DNA of 64,000 nucleotides from Marinococcus halophilus (GCF_002265875.1 NZ_NPFA01000009.1:88618-152617); one strand, 5' to 3'. Shown: positions 26,925 to 35,569, counted from the first letter of the stretch. Notes: a model not told the origin generated them from the letters alone. Numbers and translations: made by a program.

Positions 26925-27917
26925 ATGAAAAGACAAACACCAAAGAGAAAACTACACTACTGGATTTTGAGTCTTTTGGGTCTTTTCGCTGCAGGATTTT
27001 CTGCGTTTATTCTTTATACAAGCTGGCATGAAGACCGCCCGGTGATATCTGTCGTGAAAAGCTTCGCTGACGGCCCGGAAGAAAACGCCAAAGACGGTCC
27101 CTATCCGGACAGGCCGGCGTATCAGCTTCCTGAAGATATTGATGTTCGTTATGATTATGAAAAAATGTCACTAAACGGCATGAACAGCTATGTTTTAAAA
27201 AACGAAAGTGCCGCTGAAAGGAAAATCATTTATTTGCATGGCGGCGGCTACGTCAGCCAGCCTAACCCCCGTCATTTTCAGTGGCTCGCGGGGGTCCAGG
27301 GACGTACCGATAGTACGGCAATACTTCCTGTCTATCCTAAAGCTCCTCAGCATCAGTATGAAGAAGCCTTTGATAAACTGGTCCCTCTCTATGAACAGAC
27401 TCTGAAAACCACAGAAGCTGAAAATATTGTTATTATGGGGGATTCTGCCGGCGGCGGCCTCGCGCTAGCACTCGCGCAGGAGCTAAACCGCCAGAACATT
27501 GCCCAGCCTGGAGATATTATCATGCTTTCTCCGTGGCTCGATGTTAGTATGACCAATCCCGGTATCCAGGATTTAACTTCTGTGGATCCTTTTCTTGATT
27601 TGGAATGGCTGCTGAATGCCGGTTCTTCTTATGCAGGGGATGCCGATTTGAGAAACCCAATGGTGAGCCCGATTTACGGAGATATGACCGGGCTTGGAGA
27701 TATGACCCTGATTATAGGCACCCACGAATTATTCCTTGCGGACGCCCGGAAGTTTTCTGAAATAACCGATGAAAAGGGAATCCCCATTAACTATTATGAG
27801 TATCCGGAAATGCCTCATGTGTTTCAGCTGCAGAATACTGAGGAGGGCCGCCGGGCCACGCAGCAGGTCGTTAACATTATTAACGATGAAGCAGGCGATA
27901 CCTCTACCACGGATTAA
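26925..27917 (+). CDS. alpha/beta hydrolase, HSL-type esterase with N-terminal membrane anchor
   Basis: A 330-residue protein. A membrane helix (about 12-32) is followed by an esterase domain with the oxyanion motif HGGGY near 105 and the nucleophile elbow GDSAGGG near 168; the Asp/His of the triad are likely in the GTHELF and MPHVFQL regions. The catalytic domain is probably outside the membrane. AAGGAAGG precedes the ATG. A terminator overlaps the last codons. Confidence 0.85.
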   Translation: MKRQTPKRKLHYWILSLLGLFAAGFSAFILYTSWHEDRPVISVVKSFADGPEENAKDGPYPDRPAYQLPEDIDVRYDYEKMSLNGMNSYVLKNESAAERKIIYLHGGGYVSQPNPRHFQWLAGVQGRTDSTAILPVYPKAPQHQYEEAFDKLVPLYEQTLKTTEAENIVIMGDSAGGGLALALAQELNRQNIAQPGDIIMLSPWLDVSMTNPGIQDLTSVDPFLDLEWLLNAGSSYAGDADLRNPMVSPIYGDMTGLGDMTLIIGTHELFLADARKFSEITDEKGIPINYYEYPEMPHVFQLQNTEEGRRATQQVVNIINDEAGDTSTTD

Positions 27918-27932
27918 GGTGGAGGTTTTTTT
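27901..27932 (+). terminator. terminator overlapping the esterase stop
   Basis: CCTCTACCAC / GGTGGAGG stem with the stop codon in its loop, followed by seven T. Confidence 0.8.
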
Positions 27933-27954
27933 GCTGTAGAGAAATTTTGCCCAG

Positions 27955-27980
27955 CAAAAAACGCACTCCGGAAGGTGCGC
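27955..27980 (-). terminator. terminator downstream of the decayed SDR gene
   Basis: GCGCAC / GTGCGT stem with TCCGGA in the centre, followed on the minus strand by six T. It still marks the 3' end of the broken gene next to it. Confidence 0.7.
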
Positions 27981-27993
27981 ATGCTTTAAATAT

Positions 27994-28278
27994 TCAGTTC
28001 ATATTTATATAGAAAAAATCTCCGTTCGCCCCGTCTTCGCCCAGGATCCGTTCCTTCACTGCCTCCGCCATATCCGGGAGGCCAATGTCCAGTGCAATCA
28101 ACTGCACTTTTAAATTTTCCTCCTGAAGCATTTCGCAGCCTGCTCGCCCGCTTCTTCATTTCTTGCTCCAAGCCACACGTTGAAGATGCTTTGTGCCAAC
28201 TGCCGGCAGGCTGCCAAACCAATACTACAGACCCTGTCGGTTACTAGTTCGCTTTTCCCGTTCTTTGTTCCCTCCTTT
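27994..28278 (-). pseudogene. short-chain dehydrogenase remnant, frameshifted and truncated
   Basis: Reading the minus strand across one frameshift near 28128-28140 gives an SDR N-terminus. The first part has ELVTD then SIGLAACRQLAQ (corresponding to the ALVTGxxxGIGxxxxRQLA glycine motif, with Gly residues lost), then FNVWLGARNEEAGEQAA. The second frame continues EMLQEENLKVQLIALDIGLPDMAEAVKERI and stops after about 45 codons. A perfect SD (AAAGGAGGG at 28270-28278) is left, but no start codon follows at the right distance; an AAG stands where ATG would be expected. The catalytic Tyr-Lys half is absent. This is a dead gene with its terminator still in place. Confidence 0.68.
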
Positions 28279-28571
28279 CGGCCTGCTTGCTGTTCTATAC
28301 CCGGCAGAGAACCTCGCTGATCCAGGAGAGAACGATGCAAAATAAGCATATTACATGTTTAATAAACAAGAAGTTGGGAAATACTTGTATATACCTTCAA
28401 ACCATATTTTAGACGTAATATATTCAGAGCTTCTTTCAGAATTTCACACAGGCATCAGACTGAAAGCTGTATGTCGGAATCTGGGATGGGGAAATTCGAA
28501 AAACCGTCATTTTTCCTGTCTATACGTCAATTGTATACATGGCGATCGTGGTCTGGATATTCAGCCGAGCC
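28279..28571. other. intergenic stretch without a supported gene
   Basis: About 290 bases between the SDR remnant and the hairpin before the 31-residue gene. Short open frames occur but none has a ribosome binding site and convincing codon use together. A GGtCTG-gatatt-CAGCC hairpin at about 28550-28566 could be part of a transcribed leader leading into the terminator at 28572. Confidence 0.35.
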
Positions 28572-28613
28572 AAAAGCCAGAAAAAGAGCTCACACTCTTT
28601 TTCTGGCTTTTTT
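28572..28613 (+). terminator. hairpin with T-run before the 31-residue gene
   Basis: A 16-base near-perfect stem AAAGCCAGAAAAAGAG / CTCTTTTTCTGGCTTT followed by T6. It stands 40 bases before a small gene, so it can act as an attenuator as well as an end point. Its stem sequence is nearly the same as that of the terminator at 58360-58397. Confidence 0.75.
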
Positions 28614-28653
28614 ATCTTTTATGAGGAATTATTCAAGAAAGGAAGGATTTCAT

Positions 28654-28749
28654 ATGGCCGTATTTTTTACACTGCTGTGCGGCGTTTCCTGTTACGGGCT
28701 GCTGCTCTGGGACCGCCTAAATACAAGTGATCAAAAGAAAAACGAATAA
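28654..28749 (+). CDS. 31-residue single-pass membrane peptide
   Basis: ATG with an AGAAAGGAAGGA site 6-8 bases upstream encodes a 31-residue peptide: a hydrophobic segment (about 3-20, containing two Cys and several Gly/Leu) and a polar, lysine-rich tail ending QKKNE. It resembles many tiny bitopic membrane proteins, but I do not recognise its family. It lies directly after an intrinsic terminator-like hairpin, and the same arrangement recurs at 61579-61763. Confidence 0.55.
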   Translation: MAVFFTLLCGVSCYGLLLWDRLNTSDQKKNE

Positions 28750-28801
28750 TTAATATCCCTGATCCTGCCTGCTATAATACGTTAAAGGAGGAGAGGCACT
28801 C

Positions 28802-29101
28802 GTGCTGCTGAGCATATATGATTACAAAATAGAAAAAACCCTCAAAAAGCTTAATCACCTGGCAGAGGCGCCTGTAGATAAACGCTTAAAAAGTAATCTG
28901 CCGTTCACTCTTTATATTACTTCTGCCCAAAAAGAATGGTTGGAACCATATATGACTTTTCTGCATAATGAAAAGTTGGTTTACGTCTCTCTAATGAGAG
29001 AAGACCATCCACTAGAGGGTCGTTCACAAGACGAACTGGTCCCTGTACGGCTTGTTCCGCTTCCGGGCCTATGGGCCTCCAATGAGCAAAAGAAAGCTTA
29101 A
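28802..29101 (+). CDS. hypothetical protein, 99 aa
   Basis: A 99-residue soluble protein with GTG start and an AAAGGAGGAGAGG site. The N-terminal half is basic and helical (IEKTLKKLNHLAEAPVDKRLKS), the centre has SAQKEWLEPYMTFLHNEKLVYVSLMRED, and the C-terminus is VPVRLVPLPGLW. I do not recognise it. It lies 52 bp after the small membrane peptide gene and may share its transcript. Confidence 0.6.
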   Translation: MLLSIYDYKIEKTLKKLNHLAEAPVDKRLKSNLPFTLYITSAQKEWLEPYMTFLHNEKLVYVSLMREDHPLEGRSQDELVPVRLVPLPGLWASNEQKKA

Positions 29102-29123
29102 GCTAAATTACCCGCCGTTGCCG

Positions 29124-32039
29124 TTAATGAAGCCAGCAGAAGAGCTCCTCTGCTGGCTTCTCATTAATCGCTGTGCAGATAGTGGTAGAGAGCCGCATCA
29201 ACTTCTTCTTCAAATGAAGTCTCATCCGTACAACCGGAATTAATTTTCCGTTTTTGTCCTGCATGCTCGTGTTTTCTACCGTGTGCTTTAGCGGCTCTGC
29301 TTCGCCCAAGTAATAAAACTCCCGGCCTTCGTCATCATCTTTTTTTACAAAGATATAAATCCGGCTTTGCTCTCCGTCTGCATGGATGATTTCCTGTACT
29401 TCCTTCGAGGCAGTGGTCCGGTTGCTCCGCGTATACCACTGCAGCTCTCTGCGGCTAATAAACTCGTCTTCGTAATTAATGTTTGCTTCCACATCTTCCG
29501 GTTTATGATAAGTAATAAAAATAGGGGTCGTGCCGTATTTTGTTTTATAGCCGTATATCGTCGAACTTTCGTCATTTTCCCAATTCAATAGCCGGCACAC
29601 GTCCTTGCGGGAATATTTCTGGTACAGCGTGAACGGCGGCTTTTCGTATTGTTCGTTTTTCAGCTCCGCACAGACAAGCACGTCCTCCACAAGTGTCCTA
29701 AACCAGGAGGAACCGGCGAGTGCTTTCTGCATCGCACGAGTCCACGTAAAGCCTCCACTTCCCTCTTTGATCAAAGGAATTCTGCCATACTTTTTTTGAT
29801 ACGGATCAGTAAAAAAATCTGTCGTTAACATCCGCTTCACTGATACGGCTGCTGCATCTATGTTTTCTTCTCCTGATGCACGTATAATACGTGCCATCTC
29901 TTTTGCAGCAATGGCATCGTTCTCAAGCAGGTGCCACAGCACCCCCGCCTCATGCCGGCGTTTTCCATTAATAAATTCGGCAGAAATGAGGTACAATAGC
30001 TGATCCTCAAGTAGAGACAGCTGAGGAGCCTGTTCCTTTAATTTGCAAAGGAACCGATAATAATTTCCGTATTTAGAGGTGATCATTTCGGGATCTACGG
30101 CATTCTGCTGTAAAAAATCCTTTAAAAGCGGTCTCCGTCCGATACGCTGCTTTACATTCATATAAGATTCCTTCAGTTTTCGCATTTCCTGCAGATTCGT
30201 CTGATCGATAGCAGCAAACACCTTCTTCTTGGCCACCTCTTCAAAATTAATGGAGGAAACGCCCTGAACAAAGCTATTGGTCTGCATCCGCCGGCGGATA
30301 TGGTCTTTATTGAGCGAGCGGTCGCCGGAAAGCGCCACTGGAATCAGGTAGTTCTTTTTATAATTACCAATAAAATCAATGACGGTCACAAAATCCTTGG
30401 ACGGATCTTTACGCAGGCCCCGGCCGAGCTGCTGGGTAAAAATAATGCGCGACTGCGTCTGCCGGAGCATGACGACCTGATTCACCCCCGGTATATCAAT
30501 GCCTTCATTGAATATATCCACTGTAATAATGTATTCAATCACGCCATTTTCAAGACGGTTCACCTGCCTCCACCGCTCGTCCTGCGAATCGGCTCCCGTC
30601 AGCACTACGGTATTTCTTCCTTTTTGATTCATTAGAGTCGACAGCTCCTCTGCCTCCCGGTTGCGGCTGCAAAAAATCAGCCCACGCACTGTCTCCCCGG
30701 AATGACCATAATAATGGATTTTTTCGAGCAGGTGCTCTACCCGTTCCTCCGATATAAGCCGGCTCAAATCTGTCGTCTGATCAATTACTTCTCCATCTTT
30801 CTCATAATCGGTTACCCCGAAATAATGAAAAGGGCATAGCATTTCTTCTTCAAGCGCTTCCTGCAGCCGTATTTCATACGCCACCTGATAGTCAAACAGA
30901 GCGAAAATATTCACATCGTCGCTTCGTTCCGGGGTCGCTGTCATACCAAGTAAAAACGATGGCTGAAAATAATCGATCACTTTTTGATATGACGGGGCCC
31001 CTGCTTTATGTACTTCATCAATTAAAATATAATCAAATGCTTCAGGGGCGAACCGCTGCAAATGAATGTCTTTTGCGATCGTTTGTATGGTCGCAAATAC
31101 ATAGCGGGCCCTGGTATCCTGGCCGGACCCGGTGTACAGGCCGAAATTTTCCGTGCGGCCGCCAAGAATCCGGGCAAAGTCATCCTTTGCTTTCCGGAGA
31201 ATCTGCTCCCGGTGTACAATAAAAAGCATCTTTCGGGGCTGATACTTTCGTACATCAAACGCGGCCAAATACGTTTTTCCTGTGCCTGTTGCCGAGATGA
31301 TTAGTCCCTTTCGCTGCCCGGCCGTTCTCAAAGCGTCCAGTTCCTTTAAAGCCGCTTCCTGCATTTTATTGGGCTTGATTTCTAGTGCTTCTTTCATTGC
31401 ATTCCGGTCAATCCATCCGGGTGAAAGCTCGGCGATCTTTTCATGTGCCTGCGGACGATACAGCTGCTGATATTTTTCTATCCATTCCTTCGTTAACGGT
31501 ATTGCCTGAGACCAGGTATCTTCAAACTGCTGCCCGAAGTGATGAATCACTTCTCCGTTTTCATGAGAATGAAGCTTAATGTTCCATTCGTAGTTTACCT
31601 TCAGCGCATGCACCGTCAGGTTCGAGCTCCCAACCATCAGTGAATAGTGGTCTTTATGTTTAAACACGTACCCTTTAGAATGGAACCCTTCAATTTCCGC
31701 CAGCCGTACTTCCACATTTGTAATTTTCAGCAGTTCCTGAAATACCTTCGGTTGATTAAACTGTAGGAAGGTGGATGTAAGTATTCTCCCATACACTCCG
31801 CGTTTTTTTAGTTCGAGCAGATGCGTTTTCAGCGTAGCCAACCCGCTTTCTGTAATAAAAGCTACCGAAAAGAAAAATGAGTCGCACCGGTACAATTCAT
31901 GAAGCAGGGTGGTGAGCACCTCTTCATGCTTCTTTTTGTCATTTATCAACAGCTTAGGCGCATAAGGGCTGCGATCGTAGCTTTTCTGGTCAATAAAGCC
32001 TCGGTATAACGATTCCTGTAGTTGACGCACTGTATCCAT
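29124..32039 (-). CDS. PLD-like nuclease / DEAD-DEAH helicase / DUF3427 fusion protein
   Basis: A 971-residue protein. The N-terminal PLD-like domain (about 35-190) has one HxK motif, H120-S-K122, followed by GSSNLT near 137. A superfamily 2 helicase follows: motif I ATGTGKT (250-256), DEVH (341-344), TATP (367-370), and motif VI QQLGRGLRKD near 535. The C-terminal part (about 800-960) is DUF3427-like with CRLLNWENDESSTIYGYKT. One HxK motif implies a dimeric active site if it is a nuclease. The ATG at 32039 has AGGAG seven bases upstream. The NUDIX gene lies 34 bp upstream on the same strand. The combination suggests nucleic-acid repair or anti-invader activity, but no defence role is shown for this gene. 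Confidence 0.88.
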   Translation of the reverse strand: MDTVRQLQESLYRGFIDQKSYDRSPYAPKLLINDKKKHEEVLTTLLHELYRCDSFFFSVAFITESGLATLKTHLLELKKRGVYGRILTSTFLQFNQPKVFQELLKITNVEVRLAEIEGFHSKGYVFKHKDHYSLMVGSSNLTVHALKVNYEWNIKLHSHENGEVIHHFGQQFEDTWSQAIPLTKEWIEKYQQLYRPQAHEKIAELSPGWIDRNAMKEALEIKPNKMQEAALKELDALRTAGQRKGLIISATGTGKTYLAAFDVRKYQPRKMLFIVHREQILRKAKDDFARILGGRTENFGLYTGSGQDTRARYVFATIQTIAKDIHLQRFAPEAFDYILIDEVHKAGAPSYQKVIDYFQPSFLLGMTATPERSDDVNIFALFDYQVAYEIRLQEALEEEMLCPFHYFGVTDYEKDGEVIDQTTDLSRLISEERVEHLLEKIHYYGHSGETVRGLIFCSRNREAEELSTLMNQKGRNTVVLTGADSQDERWRQVNRLENGVIEYIITVDIFNEGIDIPGVNQVVMLRQTQSRIIFTQQLGRGLRKDPSKDFVTVIDFIGNYKKNYLIPVALSGDRSLNKDHIRRRMQTNSFVQGVSSINFEEVAKKKVFAAIDQTNLQEMRKLKESYMNVKQRIGRRPLLKDFLQQNAVDPEMITSKYGNYYRFLCKLKEQAPQLSLLEDQLLYLISAEFINGKRRHEAGVLWHLLENDAIAAKEMARIIRASGEENIDAAAVSVKRMLTTDFFTDPYQKKYGRIPLIKEGSGGFTWTRAMQKALAGSSWFRTLVEDVLVCAELKNEQYEKPPFTLYQKYSRKDVCRLLNWENDESSTIYGYKTKYGTTPIFITYHKPEDVEANINYEDEFISRRELQWYTRSNRTTASKEVQEIIHADGEQSRIYIFVKKDDDEGREFYYLGEAEPLKHTVENTSMQDKNGKLIPVVRMRLHLKKKLMRLSTTICTAINEKPAEELFCWLH

Positions 32040-32072
32040 TATCAAGCTCCTGCCTATGTTTGTAATAAAAAA

Positions 32073-32459
32073 CTATTGGGTGATCTTATAAATGGCGGGA
32101 ATATCCGCCGGGGCCCAGTCCAACTCTTGCAAATCATCTTTTTGTACCCATTTGATCCGGCGATGTTCTGTCAATGTTGGCTCTTCTCCTGTAAGCCTGC
32201 AGTAAAACGTCGTAAGATGCACAATGCCAAAATCATATTCATATGTCGTTTCTTCGATCCTGTCTTCAATGGTGATTCCGCATTTCATTTCTTCTCTGAT
32301 TTCTCTTTGCAGCGCCTTCTCCGGCGTTTCTCCTGCTTCTATTTTCCCGCCCGGAAATTCCCATTTTAATGGAAGAGTTTTCGTCTGGCCCCGCTGGGCG
32401 CAAAGAATCCAATCTTTGTCGTAAATGACTGCTCCGACTACATGAATATCTTTTTTCAT
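32073..32459 (-). CDS. NUDIX hydrolase, MutT-like (8-oxo-dGTP diphosphatase type)
   Basis: A 128-residue NUDIX protein with the box GGKIEAGETPEKALQREIREEM starting near residue 36, matching GX5EX7REUXEEXGU except at its last positions (EEMKCG). The opening VVGAVIYDKDWILCAQRG and short length fit MutT-type enzymes that clean oxidised nucleotides. It is followed by the PLD-helicase gene 34 bp downstream and is probably in the same unit. Confidence 0.85.
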   Translation of the reverse strand: MKKDIHVVGAVIYDKDWILCAQRGQTKTLPLKWEFPGGKIEAGETPEKALQREIREEMKCGITIEDRIEETTYEYDFGIVHLTTFYCRLTGEEPTLTEHRRIKWVQKDDLQELDWAPADIPAIYKITQ

Positions 32460-32549
32460 TCCAATGCCGCCTTTCTAAAGAAGGATGAATGCTGAGTTCT
32501 TTTTATCAGCTTACTACACTTTCCATTTTTCAGGCAAAGTCCTCCCCAA

Positions 32550-32578
32550 TAAAAAACCTTCGGCCCGGGGGCCGAAGG
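32550..32578 (-). terminator. terminator of the MhqR-type cluster
   Basis: CCTTCGGCCC / GGGCCGAAGG stem followed on the minus strand by six T, directly after the mhqO-like stop codon. Confidence 0.88.
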
Positions 32579-32584
32579 AAAGGC

Positions 32585-33571
32585 TTAATCATTATACTCT
32601 TTTTCAAATACTTTTGTGCTTCGCACGGTATCAATTGGCCGCACAGAAGCTTCAATCTGTTCACGCTGCGGCTCAAGCATGGGCGGAAGCGCAAGATTTT
32701 CTCCAAGCGTTTCATACGGCTCGTCTCCCATAAATCCCGGGCCGTCCGTCGCAAATTCAAACAAAATCTGCGGCGCCACCTGGGAATACAGCGATTCAAA
32801 ATAGTGGCGGTTCACATAGCCCGAGGTGCGGAAGCGAAAGTCCGCCATCCGCTGAATCCAGGCTTCGAGTTCCTCGCGGTCCCTTACCCGGAAAGCGGAG
32901 TGGTGAACGGTCCCGTATCCCTGTCTCGCCGGCGGAAGAACTGCATTGTATTCGGCAATCACCTGGGCGCCGTTGCCTCCTTCTCCGACCTCAAACAAAT
33001 GAAACGATCCGTCATGCCCGATTTCTTCAAACATGAGCACGCGCTCCATCATTTCTTTAAAGTAGTCAATGTTATCAATACGGACATAAATGGGACCTAG
33101 CCCGGTAATCGCGTATTCATCCGGGACAGGACCGTTTTTCCACGGTTTCCCTGCCGGCACTCCTTCATTGTTTTCGTCGGAAACGAGTTCATACTGCTGC
33201 TCGTCAAAATCGACGAACGGGAGGCGTTTTTTACCGAACCGTTCATAAATGCCCTGATGCTTAACATCTTTCCGGGCAAACCTCTTTGCCCAGTAGTCCA
33301 GCGCTTCATCACTTGGCACCCGGAAAGACGTACGTGCGATTTCGTTTGTACCGTGTGTGCCTTTAGGAATGCCCGGAAAATCGAAAAATGTCATGTCTGT
33401 GCCGGCGTTTCCCTCATCATCGGCAAAAAACAAATGATACGTCTGAATATCGTCCTGATTGACGGTCTTTTTGATTAGTCTCATGCCCAGAACATACGTG
33501 AAAAACTCGTAGTTTTTTTCTGCGCTGCTCGTAATAGCTGTTACATGGTGCAGGCCTCGGATCCCTTCCAC
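32585..33571 (-). CDS. mhqO: MhqO-like ring-cleaving dioxygenase (VOC family)
   Basis: A 328-residue two-module VOC protein opening with GIRGLHHVTAITSSAEKNYEFFTYVLGMRLIKKTVN, the signature of the Bacillus MhqO/MhqA group of hydroquinone dioxygenases. A second module follows from about residue 150 (GLGPIYVRIDNIDYFKEMM), with HHSAFRV near 216 providing a metal His. It opens hydroquinone or catechol rings in quinone detoxification. GTG start after AAGGAGG. It is the last gene of a cluster with WrbA-like, MhqD-like and MhqR-like genes on the same strand. Confidence 0.87.
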   Translation of the reverse strand: MEGIRGLHHVTAITSSAEKNYEFFTYVLGMRLIKKTVNQDDIQTYHLFFADDEGNAGTDMTFFDFPGIPKGTHGTNEIARTSFRVPSDEALDYWAKRFARKDVKHQGIYERFGKKRLPFVDFDEQQYELVSDENNEGVPAGKPWKNGPVPDEYAITGLGPIYVRIDNIDYFKEMMERVLMFEEIGHDGSFHLFEVGEGGNGAQVIAEYNAVLPPARQGYGTVHHSAFRVRDREELEAWIQRMADFRFRTSGYVNRHYFESLYSQVAPQILFEFATDGPGFMGDEPYETLGENLALPPMLEPQREQIEASVRPIDTVRSTKVFEKEYND

Positions 33572-33653
33572 GCTGCGTTCCTCCTTTTTCCGTTAATTTT
33601 ATTTATCTACGAAGATGACTGCATGGAAAAGGAGCGTTCTACGCCCCTTCCAG

Positions 33654-34271
33654 CTACTGCTGCTCCATGCCCTTTTTCACCCATGAAGCTACCGTAACTG
33701 TACGCTTCGCCTGGTGCTTTACAGCTTCTTCTACGTCTTCCTGCATGTTTCCTTCCTGATCAACTGTTACACTCGTGCCATAAGGGTTGCCTCCGGAAGC
33801 GAATGTGACTGGATCTGTGTAGCCGGGGGAAGCAATAATAGCTCCCCAGTGCATCATTGTCGTATACAGGTTCTTCACTGTAGCTTCCTGTCCCCCGTGC
33901 GGATTTTGAGCGGAAGACATGCCGCTTACTACTTTATTGATCAGCTGGCCGTTCATCCACAGGCCGCCGGTAGTATCAATGAACTGCTTCATTTGCGCCG
34001 GCAGGTTGCCAAAACGCGTCGGCATGCTGAAAATGAAAGCGTCTGCCCATTCCAGATCAGCCAGTGTCGCTTCTGGAATATGGGATGTATCTTCGAGATG
34101 CTGCTTCCAGACCGGGTTTGCATGTACTGCTTCGTCAGGAGCAAGCTCCGGCACACGGACGAGCTTCGCTTCTGCCCCGGCTGCTTCCGCACCTTCCACG
34201 GCCCATTGTCCCATTGTATAATTCGTGCCTGTTGCACTGTAATAAATGACTGCTACTTTTACGTTTTCCAT
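33654..34271 (-). CDS. WrbA-like NAD(P)H:quinone oxidoreductase (flavodoxin fold)
   Basis: A 205-residue flavoprotein. The FMN phosphate loop is YYSATGTNYTMG near residue 9, and the middle holds MPTRFGNLPAQMKQFIDTTGGLW, typical of WrbA. It reduces quinones by two electrons and so avoids semiquinones. The ATG at 34271 is chosen because AAGGAGAG lies eight bases upstream; an in-frame extension of 16 residues lacks a site. In this cluster it complements ring cleavage by the MhqO-like protein. Confidence 0.88.
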   Translation of the reverse strand: MENVKVAVIYYSATGTNYTMGQWAVEGAEAAGAEAKLVRVPELAPDEAVHANPVWKQHLEDTSHIPEATLADLEWADAFIFSMPTRFGNLPAQMKQFIDTTGGLWMNGQLINKVVSGMSSAQNPHGGQEATVKNLYTTMMHWGAIIASPGYTDPVTFASGGNPYGTSVTVDQEGNMQEDVEEAVKHQAKRTVTVASWVKKGMEQQ

Positions 34272-34398
34272 TGCTTCATCTCTCCTTATATTTTGTTTCA
34301 AAAAATCAAATAACCCCAATTTCGTACACCACCATTTCTTTTAACACCAGTGTATTTTTGATGTAAGGCTGTGCGCCCCTTTCACGCACGAAAGACAT

Positions 34399-35007
34399 TT
34401 ACAGCACTGTATGCTTATACCATTCAGCCGCCTGGGCCACTTCTTCCCTGGTTAGCTGGTGGCCCCCGTCTTCCCAGTGGAGGGTGACAGCTGCGCCGGC
34501 TGCTTCAAGCATTTCCGCGAGCTCTTCTGTTTCTTCCGGACGGCAGATAGGGTCATTCTTTCCCGCTCCGATGAATACAGGCAGCCCTGTTAAATCCGGC
34601 AGCTGAATGCCCCGGCGCGGCACCATCGGGTGAAACAGCGCTGCTCTTTTTACCGGCTGTTCATAATGGAAAAGAAGATTTGCAGCAATATTGGCCCCGT
34701 TGGAATATCCAATTGCTATGACGTTTTCCCGGTCAAAGGAATGCTCAACAGATGCAGTATCTATGAATTCATACAGGCCGCCGGTCTGTTTCATCAAATC
34801 TTCTTCATCGAACACACCTTCAGCCAGCCGTTTAAAGAATCTCGGCATGCCGTTTTCTGTAATATTTCCCCGCACTCCTAGTATTGAGGCGGAGTTATCG
34901 ATCATACCCGCTACTGGCAGCAAATCATTCTCTGTGCCTCCTGTACCGTGGAGTAGCATGAATGTTGGTTTGTTTTGGTCGTTCCCCTGTTGAAAAATGT
35001 GTTTCAC
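34399..35007 (-). CDS. mhqD: MhqD-like carboxylesterase/phospholipase (alpha/beta hydrolase)
   Basis: A 202-residue hydrolase of the phospholipase/carboxylesterase type. LLHGTGGTENDLLP near 18 forms the oxyanion region, GYSNGANIAANLL near 98 carries the nucleophile Ser, and GAGKNDPI and DGGHQLT carry the remaining triad. Length and motifs match B. subtilis MhqD. GTG start with AAGGAGGA five bases upstream. A palindrome close to the MhqR operator lies about 80 bp upstream. Confidence 0.87.
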   Translation of the reverse strand: MKHIFQQGNDQNKPTFMLLHGTGGTENDLLPVAGMIDNSASILGVRGNITENGMPRFFKRLAEGVFDEEDLMKQTGGLYEFIDTASVEHSFDRENVIAIGYSNGANIAANLLFHYEQPVKRAALFHPMVPRRGIQLPDLTGLPVFIGAGKNDPICRPEETEELAEMLEAAGAAVTLHWEDGGHQLTREEVAQAAEWYKHTVL

Positions 35008-35083
35008 TGTAATCCTCCTTCAATGGCAGTAATATGATAAACATTAACTTTGTTTATTCACTTTCAATTATTTCGATACCATA

Positions 35084-35101
35084 TATCTTTAATTCAAGAT
35101 A
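35084..35101. promoter_or_regulatory. MhqR-type operator, copy 2
   Basis: TATCTTTAATTCAAGATA, an 18-bp inverted repeat with one mismatch pair, between the mhqR-like stop and the mhqD-like start. It matches the copy upstream of mhqR at 17 of 18 positions. The TATCT/AGATA half sites and spacing fit the B. subtilis MhqR operator. Confidence 0.78.
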
Positions 35102-35116
35102 ATAATATAAAAAAAT

Positions 35117-35569
35117 TTATTTTTCGAGAGAAAGGCCTAATTTTTTCAACATAGCTATAAATGTTTCTTTTTCTTTTTCATCAAGTATACTGAACATTTC
35201 CTGAATAGCCGCCTGATGCTGGGGAAAAATCTCGTCCATCAAGGCAGACCCTTCTTCTGTGATACACACATTAATAATCCTCCGGTCTTGCGGACAACGG
35301 CTTCGAAGGAGATACTTTTTCTTTTCGAGTTTGTCAATAACGTATGTCATGCTCCCGCTCGAGAGCAGAATTTTTTCCCCGATGCGCTGAATAGCCTGTT
35401 CTCCTTTGTGATACAAAAGCTCAAGTACAGCAAATTCGGTAGGATTCAATCCGTGCGCACGGATATCCTCCCGTATTTTTTCTTCCACTGCGTGATTAGC
35501 TCTTGATAATACGACTAACGATTTTAAAGCAAGGTCCTGGCCACTATTTGTATTACTCATCATCATCAT
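35117..35569 (-). CDS. mhqR: MarR-family repressor, MhqR-like
   Basis: A 150-residue MarR protein with a winged helix around LLYHKGEQAIQRIGEKILLSSGSMTYVIDKLEKKKYLLRSRCPQDRRIINVCITEEG (about 50-105). Context and sequence style fit MhqR, which represses quinone-detoxification genes in B. subtilis. Four consecutive in-frame ATG codons (35569, 35566, 35563, 35560) follow an AAGGG site, so the exact start is uncertain by three residues. An exact palindrome lies 15 bp upstream, implying autoregulation. Confidence 0.85.
   Translation of the reverse strand: MMMMSNTNSGQDLALKSLVVLSRANHAVEEKIREDIRAHGLNPTEFAVLELLYHKGEQAIQRIGEKILLSSGSMTYVIDKLEKKKYLLRSRCPQDRRIINVCITEEGSALMDEIFPQHQAAIQEMFSILDEKEKETFIAMLKKLGLSLEK

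Noticed and set aside
33606..33625. Third MhqR-like site (TATCT...AGATG) upstream of mhqO
   Set aside because: The half-site spacing is four bases instead of eight and the right half has a mismatch.
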